Shown: piece by piece, positions 22,831-31,772 of the stretch
Layout of the letters: every line of letters begins with the position of its first letter
Numbering within the stretch: position 1 is the first letter of the stretch
Origin: Aeropyrum sp.
Lineage (GTDB): Archaea; Thermoproteota; Thermoprotei_A; Sulfolobales; Acidilobaceae
Length of the DNA stretch: 48,749 nt
Direction: 5' to 3'
NCBI GenBank assembly: GCA_015521685.1
Contig: WANT01000065.1
Location: forward strand, 1-48,749
Position numbers and translations under genes: made by a program
Notes under the pieces: model-generated
Seen by the model: the letters and a program-made list of their open reading frames with translations, nothing else
What the model was told of the DNA's origin: nothing
Database searches by the model: none

Positions 22831-24081
22831 CTATACACCTAGAATAACTGACATACTGGTCCTTGTTGGAGGCCCTCTCCATGAGACGACGAGAGCCCTC
22901 TCCAACCCGGGCTCAAGATCCCCACCCAAAGCTAAGAGCCTCTCATACGCCTCCAGAACCCTAAACCCCCCAGTAACCTCGAATGAAACGCCCGCTGCAA
23001 GCGAACCCCCACTTGGATTCACGGGGAAGAAGCCATTAGGATCAAAGTCGCCTGCCTCCAGCATCCTAAAGCCCTCTATAGGGTCAGCCACGCCTGCCTC
23101 TTCTAAAGCCAGAAGCTCCATAAAGCTATACCTGTCCTCAACCTCTGCAAAACTCGCGAAACTCTGAGGCCTTCCAGACAAGCCCGCCATACCCTTCGCC
23201 ATCTCGACAGCCATCTTCATGCTAGGCATTGAGTCCCATGAGTGGTAAGCCAAAGAGCCCGTGCCAGACTCCGTCGCCCAGCCGATACCCTCAATCCAGA
23301 CTGGAGTGTCAGTCACCTTTCTCGCCGCCTCCTCGCCTCCAACTAGCATGACTATGGCTGCATCGCTGAAGGGTGCAATATCGTATCTTGTTAGCGGGTC
23401 TACCACTGTATCAGCCGAAATCACGTCCCCAACCGTTACCGGGCTTGCGTGGCTAGCCCTCGGGTTGTCTAGGCCTGCGTTCTTGTTCTTGGAAACAACT
23501 AGAGCTAGCGCCTCTCTCCCCAGCCCGGTACGTGCTAAGAATGAACTAGCCATGATCCCTGCTAGAAAGTGGGGGTTTGGGGGTGATAGTGGCCTAAGGT
23601 AAATTGGGTCGAGAGCCATATCCATAACTCCTTTCAAGGTTAGAATGTCGCTCGGCTTGGCATGCGCCTCTATGGAAACTAGGTCGAAGTAGCCTGTCCT
23701 CACTAGCATAACGGCCTGGCCTAGACACTGGATTAGATCCCCTGTAACAGTTAGTGTTGGTCTCAGAACTCCACCTACGGGCTCCGGTGCGAACTCGTCG
23801 GTTATGGCTATACCCTCCCAGTAGTCCTCTTGGCACGATATGAAAGCATCTACATCCTTCCTAGGATCTACGCCTACCTTGGCATACGCTCTTAGGGCGG
23901 CTTCAAACATCATTTCCCGGAAGCTCAGGTCGCCTACCTCAGGCTTGAATCCATACCAACCTGCCGACACTATAGCTGCCCGTGTCACGGTAGGCGCCCT
24001 CTCTTGAGGGTGTTGGGAAGTCTTGAAATAGGATTTACCGTGAGATATACTAACTAGGAGTTTTTCGCCCTGCACAGCCAC
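22831..24081 (-). CDS. Second thiolase-fold protein, also with altered active site
   Basis: This 416-residue paralogue is first in the four-gene operon. Family features are VTRAAIVSAGWYGFKPEVGDLSFREM, SKNKNAGLDNPRASH, PFSDAAIVMLVG, and NPSGGSLAAGVSFEVTGG, where GHPxGATG is replaced. The nucleophile region reads VTGDLIQCLGQAV; a Cys is present but about three positions from the canonical place. The open frame starts at GTG 24081, where a TATA box lies only 7-18 bp upstream. A GTG at 23988, directly before TRAAIVSAG, is a likelier family-type start. It could form a heteromer with the other thiolase-like protein, one subunit catalytic and one structural (inference). Confidence 0.82.
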   Translation of the reverse strand: MAVQGEKLLVSISHGKSYFKTSQHPQERAPTVTRAAIVSAGWYGFKPEVGDLSFREMMFEAALRAYAKVGVDPRKDVDAFISCQEDYWEGIAITDEFAPEPVGGVLRPTLTVTGDLIQCLGQAVMLVRTGYFDLVSIEAHAKPSDILTLKGVMDMALDPIYLRPLSPPNPHFLAGIMASSFLARTGLGREALALVVSKNKNAGLDNPRASHASPVTVGDVISADTVVDPLTRYDIAPFSDAAIVMLVGGEEAARKVTDTPVWIEGIGWATESGTGSLAYHSWDSMPSMKMAVEMAKGMAGLSGRPQSFASFAEVEDRYSFMELLALEEAGVADPIEGFRMLEAGDFDPNGFFPVNPSGGSLAAGVSFEVTGGFRVLEAYERLLALGGDLEPGLERALVVSWRGPPTRTSMSVILGV

Positions 24082-24087
24082 AAATCA

Positions 24088-24099
24088 AGTATATATTCT
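24088..24099 (-). promoter_or_regulatory. TATA box for the thiolase/DUF35 operon
   Basis: The minus strand reads AGAATATATACT with a central TATATA. Transcription about 26 bp downstream would begin inside the longest open frame of the first gene, which supports a later start such as GTG 23988. Confidence 0.4.
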
Positions 24100-24170
24100 A
24101 ATTTGAAATAGTGAATAAATCCGAGAAAATCCCACTCTAACCCCACCGACACCGTGGAGGTGGCCTAGCT

Positions 24171-25628
24171 CTGGCTTCGGATGAAGAAGCTCGAGGAAGA
24201 CCACCGCTCGAGGCGTTCGGAGAGGTCCTAGAGAAGAGGATAAGAAGTGTCATGCCAGACCCATTCATCTTCGCAATAATCCTAACTATAATAGCAGTAG
24301 TAATCGACCTCATACTCCTAAGACCATTCCAATACGTAGGCCTCTATGGGACGGTCGAGTTCATAGTCTACAAGGCCTGGTACGGCGGCTTCTGGAAGCT
24401 ACTCACCTTCAGCATGCAAATGACCCTAATCCTAGTAACAGGATACGTAATAGCATACCACCCCCTAGTATATAGAGTCCTAGCCAGGATAGCATCTCTA
24501 CCTCAAAATACAAAGCAAGCCGCCGTACTAGCCGCATTCGTATCGATTCTACTGAGCTACCTCAGCTGGGGGCTAAGCCTGATCGGAGGAGCTATACTAG
24601 CGAGAGAGATAGGGAGGCAGGCTGCTCTAACAGGGAAGAAGATCCACTATCCAGTCGTAGTAGCCGCAGCCTACTCAGGCCTCGGCCTCACATGGCACTG
24701 GGGCCTCACTGCTAGCGCGCCGTTGCTGATGAACACTCCCGGCAATTTCTTAGCGAAGGTACTTACCGAGCTTTACGGATCGGAGACTATACCCCTCTCT
24801 CAAACAATATTCCACCCGTACACTATAATCAACTTCGTCCTCATCACAATTGCAGCCATAGCTATCTTCTGGCTCATAAGCCCCTCTAGAGGCGAGGTAA
24901 AGGGTATAGAGCGCTTCGATCCAACAGCTACCTCAGAGTCGGCGCAATCCACATATGAGACTACACCTAAGATTGAGACGCTAGCCGACAGGCTGGAGAA
25001 CTCCAGGACTCTAGCACTGATAACGGTCCTGCTAGGGTTGACGGCAATAGCAATAGAGCTGGGCACTAAAGGGATAAGCCGCGCTTTAAACCTGAACACA
25101 ATGAACTTCATCTTCCTAATGACGGGTTTGCTGCTCTACGCTAACCCCATAAGATACGCTAGGGTCTTCTACAAGAGCGTTATATCCGCTGCAGGAGTAA
25201 TCCTACAGTTCCACTTCTACGCTGGAATATTTGGCCTGCTTAACACCCCATTCGACCCGCTAGGCAAGAGCTCGGCCCAGATAATTGCGGAGGCGATAGC
25301 AGACATATCAACACCAGCAGTATGGCCAGTAGTGGCGTTCCTAACAGCGGGCATAGTGAACCTTTTCATACCCAGCGGTGGAGGAGAGTGGGCAGCAATA
25401 GGAGAAATCCTGGTAAGGGCTGGGGCCGAGCTGGGCGTCCCAGTAGGAAAGACAGTCATTGCATACGGCTTTGGCGATTCTTGGACAAACCTACTTCAGC
25501 CGTTCTGGGCGATACCCCTGTTAGACATAACCAGAACTAGGGCTAGAGACGTATTTGGATATACGATAGCATTGATGCTGCTGATAGCTCCTGTAGCAGC
25601 CATAACGCTAACGCTAATACCATACTAG
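24171..25628 (+). CDS. Short-chain fatty acid carrier (AtoE type), probable CTG start
   Basis: This membrane carrier of the AtoE/TtgA short-chain fatty acid family has more than ten helices. Its signatures are MPDPFIFAIILT, WGLSLIGGAILAREIGRQ, HWGLTASAPLLMNTPGN, and near the end PSGGGEWAAIGEI and FGDSWTNLLQPFWAIPLL. The first ATG is 24252, but the frame is open upstream and reads LEAFGEVLEKRIRSVMPDPF, which is how family members begin. No ATG, GTG or TTG exists there. CTG 24171 has GGAGGTG at 24156-24162, exactly 8 nt before it, so I take it as start. It is divergent from the thiolase/DUF35 operon and could bring in acids that those proteins act on. Confidence 0.85.
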   Translation: MASDEEARGRPPLEAFGEVLEKRIRSVMPDPFIFAIILTIIAVVIDLILLRPFQYVGLYGTVEFIVYKAWYGGFWKLLTFSMQMTLILVTGYVIAYHPLVYRVLARIASLPQNTKQAAVLAAFVSILLSYLSWGLSLIGGAILAREIGRQAALTGKKIHYPVVVAAAYSGLGLTWHWGLTASAPLLMNTPGNFLAKVLTELYGSETIPLSQTIFHPYTIINFVLITIAAIAIFWLISPSRGEVKGIERFDPTATSESAQSTYETTPKIETLADRLENSRTLALITVLLGLTAIAIELGTKGISRALNLNTMNFIFLMTGLLLYANPIRYARVFYKSVISAAGVILQFHFYAGIFGLLNTPFDPLGKSSAQIIAEAIADISTPAVWPVVAFLTAGIVNLFIPSGGGEWAAIGEILVRAGAELGVPVGKTVIAYGFGDSWTNLLQPFWAIPLLDITRTRARDVFGYTIALMLLIAPVAAITLTLIPY

Positions 25629-25707
25629 ATAATGGCCAAATTCCCAAGAGAAAAGACGAGCCATGTAAGTCCTGGGAATATGTAGGTGCAAGCACTAGCC
25701 TGGAAAA

Positions 25708-25752
25708 CCTAGCTTTTTTCCAAGCCTATTTATAAGGCTTTGTAAAGCTAGG
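25708..25752. terminator. Nested inverted repeat between convergent genes
   Basis: The outer stem CCTAGCTTT/AAAGCTAGG (25708-25716 with 25744-25752) encloses the inner stem AAGCCT/AGGCTT (25722-25727 with 25735-25740). A run of T (25714-25719) lies on the plus strand. It sits between the fatty-acid carrier (plus) and S28e (minus) and probably ends both transcripts. Confidence 0.5.
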
Positions 25753-25787
25753 CTTATAGAGTTGAACATAGTTTCGGTGTCTTTGGA

Positions 25788-26030
25788 CTACCTCCTCCTC
25801 CCGCTTAGCTTCCTAGCCTCCCTCTCCGTCTCTCTAAGAATCAGTATGTCCCCTATTCTCACCGGGCCTATAACGTTCCTAGTAAGGATACGCCCCTTAT
25901 CCCTGCCCTCTAGAATCCTAACCCTAACCTGCGTCACCTCACCCGTCACTCCAGTCCTCCCTATTATCTGTATAACCTCTGCTGGGTAGCCGAACTCCTC
26001 AATTACACTCTTTTCCTTCTCTTGAGACAA
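25788..26030 (-). CDS. rps28e: Ribosomal protein S28e
   Basis: This small-subunit ribosomal protein is found in archaea and eukaryotes. [39 protein letters not shown] and [21 protein letters not shown] cover almost the whole family. The TTG at 26030 gives MSQEKEK and has GGTGT 6 nt upstream; GTG 26039 is the longest frame. In many archaea S28e and L24e are adjacent and co-directional; here they are divergent. Confidence 0.96.
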   Translation of the reverse strand: MSQEKEKSVIEEFGYPAEVIQIIGRTGVTGEVTQVRVRILEGRDKGRILTRNVIGPVRIGDILILRETEREARKLSGRRR

Positions 26031-26110
26031 CCACAACACCCTCTAGGTGTGGATTGGCAGGAAGACCTATTAAGCCTCCAGCAACCACCTAACCGGCTGG
26101 GTGGGTAGTA

Positions 26111-26302
26111 TTGCCAAAGTCGAGGACCTGCAGCTATTGCGGTAGCACTATTGAGCCAGGAACGGGGCTCATGTACGTTCTGAGGAACGGGCAAATACTA
26201 TGGTTCTGCAGTAGCAAATGCTACAAGAACATGATCAAACTAAAGAGAAAGCCTAACAAGCTAGAGTGGGTGAGAAAAATAAAGAAGAGCCTCCTAGAGT
26301 AA
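26111..26302 (+). CDS. rpl24e: Ribosomal protein L24e
   Basis: This 63-residue zinc-ribbon protein of the large subunit shows CSYCGSTIEPGTGLMYV, then WFCSSKCYKNMIKLKRKPNKLEW. The zinc ligands are C-x2-C and C-x3-C. The start is TTG 26111. It is divergent from S28e and separated from Ndk by a transporter gene. Confidence 0.96.
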   Translation: MPKSRTCSYCGSTIEPGTGLMYVLRNGQILWFCSSKCYKNMIKLKRKPNKLEWVRKIKKSLLE

Positions 26303-26423
26303 CCAGGCCCAACACCTACCTCCAACAAATCTCCAGACTTCACTCAGCCTACATTACGTATCTAGCCAGCAATACGTTATCTCCTTGCCCTCTGGTATTC
26401 AAACGGAGGGGGTGTAGCCCGAG

Positions 26424-27098
26424 ATGCCTGGGGGTTCCAGGCATGGTGGAGGGAGTTCTCTAGGCATTATCATTAAAACTCTTATAATAACTCCTAGCGG
26501 GGCGCTCTCTCCAGGCCCACTATCTTTCGCCGCTATTGTATCAGGAGCTTACCTTGGATGGATCGGCGGGTTTTACCTCGCTTTAGGCCACATGTTATTC
26601 GAGATGCCATTCTTGGTTATACTCTGGAGGACTAGTGGACGGATTGAGCCCATCATAAGGCGGTACTTTAAGCCCCTATCAACTATTATATCTGTCTTCA
26701 TCCTCTACTTTGCCTACCTTAGCCTAGATGCGGGTTTCAAGGGTTCCACTAGTACAGGCGAACTAATTATTACGCCGAACTCCGCCGCCCTCGCTCTTTT
26801 TGCGGGAATAATCCTTACTGGGGCAAATCCTCACTTCCTCCTATGGTGGGTCAGCGCTGGCTTCCCATTAGTCACTTCACTAGAAGGCCGTGATTGGAGA
26901 TCCTTTGGAGTAATGTATGTTAGCCATGTTTGGATGGATTATGCCTGGCTGTTGGTTCTAGCTGGGCTAGGGGATCTTACCACGAGGTTCGGCATACTCT
27001 ACACAATGGTAATGACTGCTGTGGGGATCTTTCTAGCTCTTATAGCGGCAGACATGCTATCGAGAGCGTGGGTCGGAAGAAAGCTTCTACCATTCTAG
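26424..27098 (+). CDS. LysE/RhtB-type exporter
   Basis: This is a membrane protein of the LysE amino-acid exporter superfamily with about six helices. SPGPLSFAAIVSGAYLGWIGGFYLALGHMLFEMPFL is the typical first part (P-G-P, then G-x-x-x-G and an acidic residue). GANPHFLLWWVSAGFPLV in the second half is also common in the family. The ATG at 26424 has GGAGGGGGTG upstream. The substrate is unknown. It interrupts the rpl24e-ndk pair, which are usually adjacent in archaea. Confidence 0.78.
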   Translation: MPGGSRHGGGSSLGIIIKTLIITPSGALSPGPLSFAAIVSGAYLGWIGGFYLALGHMLFEMPFLVILWRTSGRIEPIIRRYFKPLSTIISVFILYFAYLSLDAGFKGSTSTGELIITPNSAALALFAGIILTGANPHFLLWWVSAGFPLVTSLEGRDWRSFGVMYVSHVWMDYAWLLVLAGLGDLTTRFGILYTMVMTAVGIFLALIAADMLSRAWVGRKLLPF

Positions 27099-27146
27099 AA
27101 TTTTAGCTCCGGAGCGCGACGATCCATCATCCTCGGTGGCCGTAGG

Positions 27147-27572
27147 ATGGCAATAGAGAGGACTTTACTCCTAGTCAAGCCAGACGGCGTAGAGAGGAGG
27201 CTGATTGGCGAGGTCATCTCCCGCGTCGAGAGGAAGGGCCTAAAAATACTGGCCCTAAAAATGCTCAAGCTAGACAGGGAGAAAGCCGAGGAGTTCTACA
27301 GTGTACACAAGGACAAGCCATTCTTCAACGAGCTAGTAGACTTCATAACGAGCGGTCCGATCGTAGCTATGATTGTGGAGGGCGAGGAAGCTGTTAGCGT
27401 CGTAAGAATAATGATCGGCCAGACAGACGGGAGGAAGGCGCAGCCTGGAACTATAAGGGGGGACTACTCGCTTGATATCATGAAAAATATCGTCCACGCG
27501 AGCGACAGCGTTGAAAGCTTCGAGAGAGAGTACAAGGTCGTCTTTAGCGATGACGAGATAGTAGCTTGGTGA
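27147..27572 (+). CDS. ndk: Nucleoside-diphosphate kinase
   Basis: This enzyme transfers the terminal phosphate between nucleoside triphosphates and diphosphates. [48 protein letters not shown] and [15 protein letters not shown] are all present. The His in NIVHASDS is the phosphorylated residue. It is 141 residues, a normal length, and starts at ATG 27147. It ends 62 bp from the convergent aIF5B gene. Confidence 0.98.
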   Translation: MAIERTLLLVKPDGVERRLIGEVISRVERKGLKILALKMLKLDREKAEEFYSVHKDKPFFNELVDFITSGPIVAMIVEGEEAVSVVRIMIGQTDGRKAQPGTIRGDYSLDIMKNIVHASDSVESFEREYKVVFSDDEIVAW

Positions 27573-27634
27573 AGGAACACTTGATCATTTACTAGCCTTG
27601 AAGAACGCTACAATACTAGAGGCTAAACACAGCT

Positions 27635-29470
27635 CTATATCTTCTTGATTTTGAGCCTGAGAAGGACCTTGCCATACTCAGAGTCTCCGGCCCTCCTTTT
27701 AATCTCCGCTATTTCCTTTAGAATGTCAAGCTCATCCCTCGATACCAAGTCTCTGAACTCTGTAAGTATCCTGTAGGCATGGCTTGCCGGAACACTAGTA
27801 TAAACTATGTCTCCCTCGTCCACATGCCTTCCCACAAGCATCCTTCCCTGTATCGATACCGCTACACTCATGCCCAGCCTCGCCTCATCCAGCGATCGAT
27901 CTCTGTCCCTGATAGCCATGATCCTGCCCAGCTCCCTCCCCTCAGAGGTCATCACCGGATACCCTGGTCTAATCACGCCCCCGAGGACCTCGACGCCAAC
28001 GATAGCTGGGTCACTCCTCCTAAATACATAACCGGGGAGGATCCTAAACTTCCCTGGCCTCACTAAGCTGTTGAGCTCTTTGAGCCGCTCAGCCTCCTTT
28101 TCCCTCTTGACCCAATCCTCGAACTCCTCGATCAGCCTGTAGATCACGCCTTCTCTGAATATCTTCACTCCCGACCTTGAAGCCTCCTCCTCAGCCTCGG
28201 GTAGGATCTTCACGTTAAACGCTAGCACCACACCGAGGTATTTATCAATCTTCTTGGTAACCTCAGCGTCTAGAACGTCCGACCTTGTTACCGGTCCTAT
28301 GTCAGCTATTCTCACTGGTATCCCGCGCCGCTTCAACGCTTCGACTAGGGCCTCTAAGGTCCCGAGTGTATCCGCCTTGACAACAACACCAACGTTCTCA
28401 GTCCTAAATCTAAGTTGTTCAATCTCCTTCTGCACCTCGAGTGCAGCCTTCTTGGCGTCCTCCCCAGAGGAGGCAGCTATAATAGGGCTACCCGCTAGCG
28501 CCTCGTCTAGACCTTGAGCTGCTATCCTAACGCCTGCGGCGGCATATACAGAATCCACCTGGACGAACTTCGCCTCCCTACTTCTGAGGTCCTGAAGTGG
28601 AGCTGGCATCAGGAGTGCCCTCACGCTGGTTATTATTGGTCCGTCCCGCCCTCCAACGACTATAATATCGCCTTTCCTCAACACGCCGTCGTAAATTATG
28701 GCGTCGACTACTGTACCTAGACCTGGCATTTCTTTTACTTCTAAAACCACTCCTCTGCCGGGGCCCTCGGCGTATCTGAGCCTGTCTTTTAAGTAGGTTT
28801 GTGTTAGGCCAGCTAGGACGGCCAGGAGCTCTGGTATGCCTTCGCCTGTCTTGGCTGATACAGGGACTATAGCTATTTTGCGCCTAAAGTCCTTGATCCT
28901 AGTGAAGAGGTCGGAGGGCAGCCCCTGCTCGTAAAGCTTTCCAACAATCTCGTATACTCTCTGCTCGAGAATCTCTTTAACACGTTGATCCTGACTCCTG
29001 AAAGACTCTATAAAGGGTGCCCCAGGGTTGGGCTTCCACCCCGGGATTCTGTCTATCTTGTTTGCAGCTACCAGGAAAGGTACTTTTCTCTCCTTCAGAA
29101 GCTCTAGGGCCTCGTAGGTCTGGGGCTTGAATCCCTCCATAATATCGACGACGAGTATAGCGAAGTCGGCAACGCTTCCACCCCTCCTCCTGAGGTTGGA
29201 GAATAGCTCGTGCCCCGGCGTGTCGATGAACAGTAGCCCCGGAATTACGAGTTTAATCGGTATGACCTTCTTGAGGGGCTCAGCAATCCTCTCAATAATA
29301 TCCGCGGGAACTATACTCGCCCCAATATGCTGGGTTATACCACCCGCCTCCCTGGCGGCTACTGCTGTCCGCCTTATACGGTCTAACAGCGTGGTTTTCC
29401 CGTGGTCAACGTGCCCCAACACGGTAACTATGGGCTGCCTCAGCCTCTTGGCTTCTCCCCCACCTGACAT
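27635..29470 (-). CDS. infB: Translation initiation factor aIF5B (IF-2 homologue)
   Basis: This GTPase promotes ribosomal subunit joining. G1 is GHVDHGKTT (near residue 18), G2 lies around GGITQHIGAS, G3 is FIDTPGHELF, and G4 is AANKIDRIPGW. Domains II-IV follow, with RPGKFRILPGYVFRRSDPAIVGVEVLGG near the end. The 611 residues fit archaeal proteins without the long eukaryotic N-terminus. In other archaea it often follows ndk in the same direction; here it is inverted. Confidence 0.97.
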   Translation of the reverse strand: MSGGGEAKRLRQPIVTVLGHVDHGKTTLLDRIRRTAVAAREAGGITQHIGASIVPADIIERIAEPLKKVIPIKLVIPGLLFIDTPGHELFSNLRRRGGSVADFAILVVDIMEGFKPQTYEALELLKERKVPFLVAANKIDRIPGWKPNPGAPFIESFRSQDQRVKEILEQRVYEIVGKLYEQGLPSDLFTRIKDFRRKIAIVPVSAKTGEGIPELLAVLAGLTQTYLKDRLRYAEGPGRGVVLEVKEMPGLGTVVDAIIYDGVLRKGDIIVVGGRDGPIITSVRALLMPAPLQDLRSREAKFVQVDSVYAAAGVRIAAQGLDEALAGSPIIAASSGEDAKKAALEVQKEIEQLRFRTENVGVVVKADTLGTLEALVEALKRRGIPVRIADIGPVTRSDVLDAEVTKKIDKYLGVVLAFNVKILPEAEEEASRSGVKIFREGVIYRLIEEFEDWVKREKEAERLKELNSLVRPGKFRILPGYVFRRSDPAIVGVEVLGGVIRPGYPVMTSEGRELGRIMAIRDRDRSLDEARLGMSVAVSIQGRMLVGRHVDEGDIVYTSVPASHAYRILTEFRDLVSRDELDILKEIAEIKRRAGDSEYGKVLLRLKIKKI

Positions 29471-29546
29471 AGTGTTCTACACCCAGATACCAAAATGCTC
29501 TCATTTAACAGTTAATAGGATCCATGAAATCAGAGGATCTCTGGCT

Positions 29547-29564
29547 GGACCCCGATTGGGGTCC
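29547..29564 (+). promoter_or_regulatory. Leader hairpin of the S6e gene
   Basis: GGACCCC-GATT-GGGGTCC is a perfect 7-bp stem with a tetraloop. It ends 8 nt before the GAGGTG ribosome-binding site (29572-29577) of S6e. It could serve translational control, but no such case is known to me for archaeal S6e. Confidence 0.4.
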
Positions 29565-29585
29565 GGCTAGCGAGGTGTGGTCGTA

Positions 29586-30281
29586 GTGTCGGAAGAGAGG
29601 CCGCCTCTAAGAGTCGTGATATCTGATCCCCGCGCCGGGGATAAGGTTATACGCGTAAAGGTTAAGGGAGTGGAGGATATAGAGCTAAAGGATAGCATGA
29701 GGAAGTCTAGGGAGGCCGACAGAAGGGAACTCCCAATAGCGAGGGTCAGCAAGAAGCTGTACGACGAGCTTAACCTGGGGCATGTTGGAGTGATGACATT
29801 AAGGTTCAAGAGCCCTGATGGCAAGAAGGTGAAAATACCATTCAAGGTCGAAGTAAAGGAGGACCTGGAAGACTATACAGTCGAGGTTAACATGGAGCTA
29901 CTAGGCGAAGCCGCGGGGGACTTAGAGGCTGAGGCAGAAGCTTTCAGAGCCAAATCCTGGCAAATAGCAGTGCCGGAGGATGTGCACGTTAAGTTGTCGG
30001 GCCTAGAGATAGGCGATGTCTTCGACGGTAGCCTGATAGGCATGCCTGGCCTAAAGCTGAAGATCAGAGGCGGGACTGACGCCACAGGCATACCCATGCA
30101 CCCAGGCGTCCCTGGATCGGGTAGATACAAGGTGCTCCTAGCAGGTCCGCCGGGATTCCACCCCAGGGAGAAGGGCGAGAGAAGGAGGAAGAGTGTGAGA
30201 GGTAGGATGGTGCCAGACCCGCGTGGCGAAAGAAGGAAGACAGCTCTAGCCCAGCTAAATGTAATAATACAATACGAGTGA
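29586..30281 (+). CDS. rps6e: Ribosomal protein S6e
   Basis: The C-terminal half is typical S6e: DGSLIGMPGLKLKIRGGTDATGIPMHPGVPG, then GPPGFHPREKGERRRKSVRG and ALAQLNVIIQ. It begins RVVISDPRAGDKVIRV. Between these lies a long insertion (about residues 35-115) with charged helices; crenarchaeal S6e proteins of a little over 200 residues are usual, so this length is not exceptional. GTG 29586 (MSEERPPL) is preferred because GAGGTG stands 8 nt before it; the open frame begins at 29577, inside that site. Confidence 0.95.
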   Translation: MSEERPPLRVVISDPRAGDKVIRVKVKGVEDIELKDSMRKSREADRRELPIARVSKKLYDELNLGHVGVMTLRFKSPDGKKVKIPFKVEVKEDLEDYTVEVNMELLGEAAGDLEAEAEAFRAKSWQIAVPEDVHVKLSGLEIGDVFDGSLIGMPGLKLKIRGGTDATGIPMHPGVPGSGRYKVLLAGPPGFHPREKGERRRKSVRGRMVPDPRGERRKTALAQLNVIIQYE

Positions 30282-30479
30282 CGATGGTAAGCACTAAAAA
30301 GCTACCTTTGAAATCTCGAATAGACTCGAAGACGGAGATTAATAGAAATAAGCCTTGATGCATTAGCAGGTTTGAGTTTATCCAAGGGGAGTCCCATCAT
30401 CCCATGCTCCTAATCCTCTCTTAGCTTTTCCGGAGACGAAGGCTAGTGATAGATTTTCTCTTGGATTTCGAGCCCTTCA

Positions 30480-30487
30480 ATATATAG
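30480..30487 (+). promoter_or_regulatory. TATA box for aIF2-gamma
   Basis: ATATATAG is centred about 44 bp before the TTG at 30528, with GGTGG at 30513-30517 as ribosome-binding site. The 246 bp spacer before it (30282-30527) holds no other gene that I can see. Confidence 0.45.
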
Positions 30488-30527
30488 GCTTAATCTCCCA
30501 TCTTGATGGTCGGGTGGTAGGGGTAAG

Positions 30528-31772
30528 TTGAGCTCTGCCGACAGGCTACAGCCGGAGGTCAACATTGGGGTAGTAGGCCACGTCGACCATGGGAAAACTA
30601 CTCTAGTCCAAGCCCTAACGGGAGTTTGGACTATGAGGCATAGTGAGGAGATTCGGCGGGGTATGACTATAAAGCTGGGGTATGCTGACGGGGAGGTTTG
30701 GCAGTGCGAGGGGTGCAAGTTTCCAGAGACCTTCAGCCCCGAGCCCGTTTGTGAGTGCGATCCTCAAGCGGCTGCTTCGCTGAGGCGTCGAGTCTCTTAT
30801 GTCGACGCGCCCGGACACGAGATTCTGATGGCTACTATGCTAAGCGGGGCTGCGTTGATGGATGGGGCAATACTCGTCATAGCTGCGAACGAGCCCTGCC
30901 CACAGCCTCAGACTAAAGAGCATCTCGTGGCCCTTGAGATAATTGGAATAAAGAACATTATTGTAGTCCAGAACAAGGTCGACGTGGTCTCCCGAGAAAG
31001 GGCTCTGGAGAGCTACAACGAGATCAAGAAGTTCATTGACGGCACGATAGCCGAGGGAAGCCCTATAATCCCCGTGAGCGCCCTTAAGCGTGCAAACATC
31101 GATGCACTACTGGCAGCCATAGAGAAGTTCGTGCCAACCCCCCCACGAGAGCTAGATAAACCTCCCCTCATGTACGTGAGCAGAAGCTTTGACGTAAACA
31201 AGCCGGGCACCCCCCCTGAGAGGCTTGTAGGTGGAGTCGTGGGAGGTAGTATCATACAGGGAACCTTCAAGGTTGGAGATGAGATCGAGATAAGCCCGGG
31301 TCTAGCCGTGAGGAAGCCTGGCGGGAGGGTGGAATATCAACCTCTACAAACCACCGTAACCAGCCTTAGGTTTGGGAATATCGAGGTAGATGAGGCTAGG
31401 CCCGGAGGGTTAGTAGCTATAGGAACAACCTTAGACCCCAGCGTGACTAAAGCAGACAACCTGGTAGGAAACGTGGTTGGCAAGCCGGGAGAGATTCCGG
31501 AGCCTACAGAGACCCTAACGATAGAGTATAACCTGTTAGAGAGAGTTGTTGGAATGAAGGAGGAGACCATGGTAGAGCCAGTTAGAAGAGGCGAGATGCT
31601 AATGCTATCAGTGGGTACCGCCATCACGCTTGGCGTGATAACGAGGGTGGGTAAAGACTCGATGGAGATGAAGCTAAGAAGACCCGTAGTAACCTGGCCC
31701 TCTGCCAGGGTGGCCCTTAGCAGGAGAATCATGGGAAGGTGGAGGCTTATAGGTTGGGGCCTAGTCAAGTAG
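30528..31772 (+). CDS. eif2g: Translation initiation factor aIF2 subunit gamma
   Basis: This is the GTPase subunit that brings initiator Met-tRNA to the ribosome. [10 protein letters not shown] (residues 17-26), [11 protein letters not shown] (switch I) and [25 protein letters not shown] are diagnostic. A zinc knuckle follows the pattern C-x2-C ... C-x-C (CEGC and CECD). [10 protein letters not shown] is G4. It is 414 residues, a normal length, and starts at TTG. It is followed with overlap by a PIN-domain gene, an arrangement common in archaea. Confidence 0.98.
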   Translation: MSSADRLQPEVNIGVVGHVDHGKTTLVQALTGVWTMRHSEEIRRGMTIKLGYADGEVWQCEGCKFPETFSPEPVCECDPQAAASLRRRVSYVDAPGHEILMATMLSGAALMDGAILVIAANEPCPQPQTKEHLVALEIIGIKNIIVVQNKVDVVSRERALESYNEIKKFIDGTIAEGSPIIPVSALKRANIDALLAAIEKFVPTPPRELDKPPLMYVSRSFDVNKPGTPPERLVGGVVGGSIIQGTFKVGDEIEISPGLAVRKPGGRVEYQPLQTTVTSLRFGNIEVDEARPGGLVAIGTTLDPSVTKADNLVGNVVGKPGEIPEPTETLTIEYNLLERVVGMKEETMVEPVRRGEMLMLSVGTAITLGVITRVGKDSMEMKLRRPVVTWPSARVALSRRIMGRWRLIGWGLVK

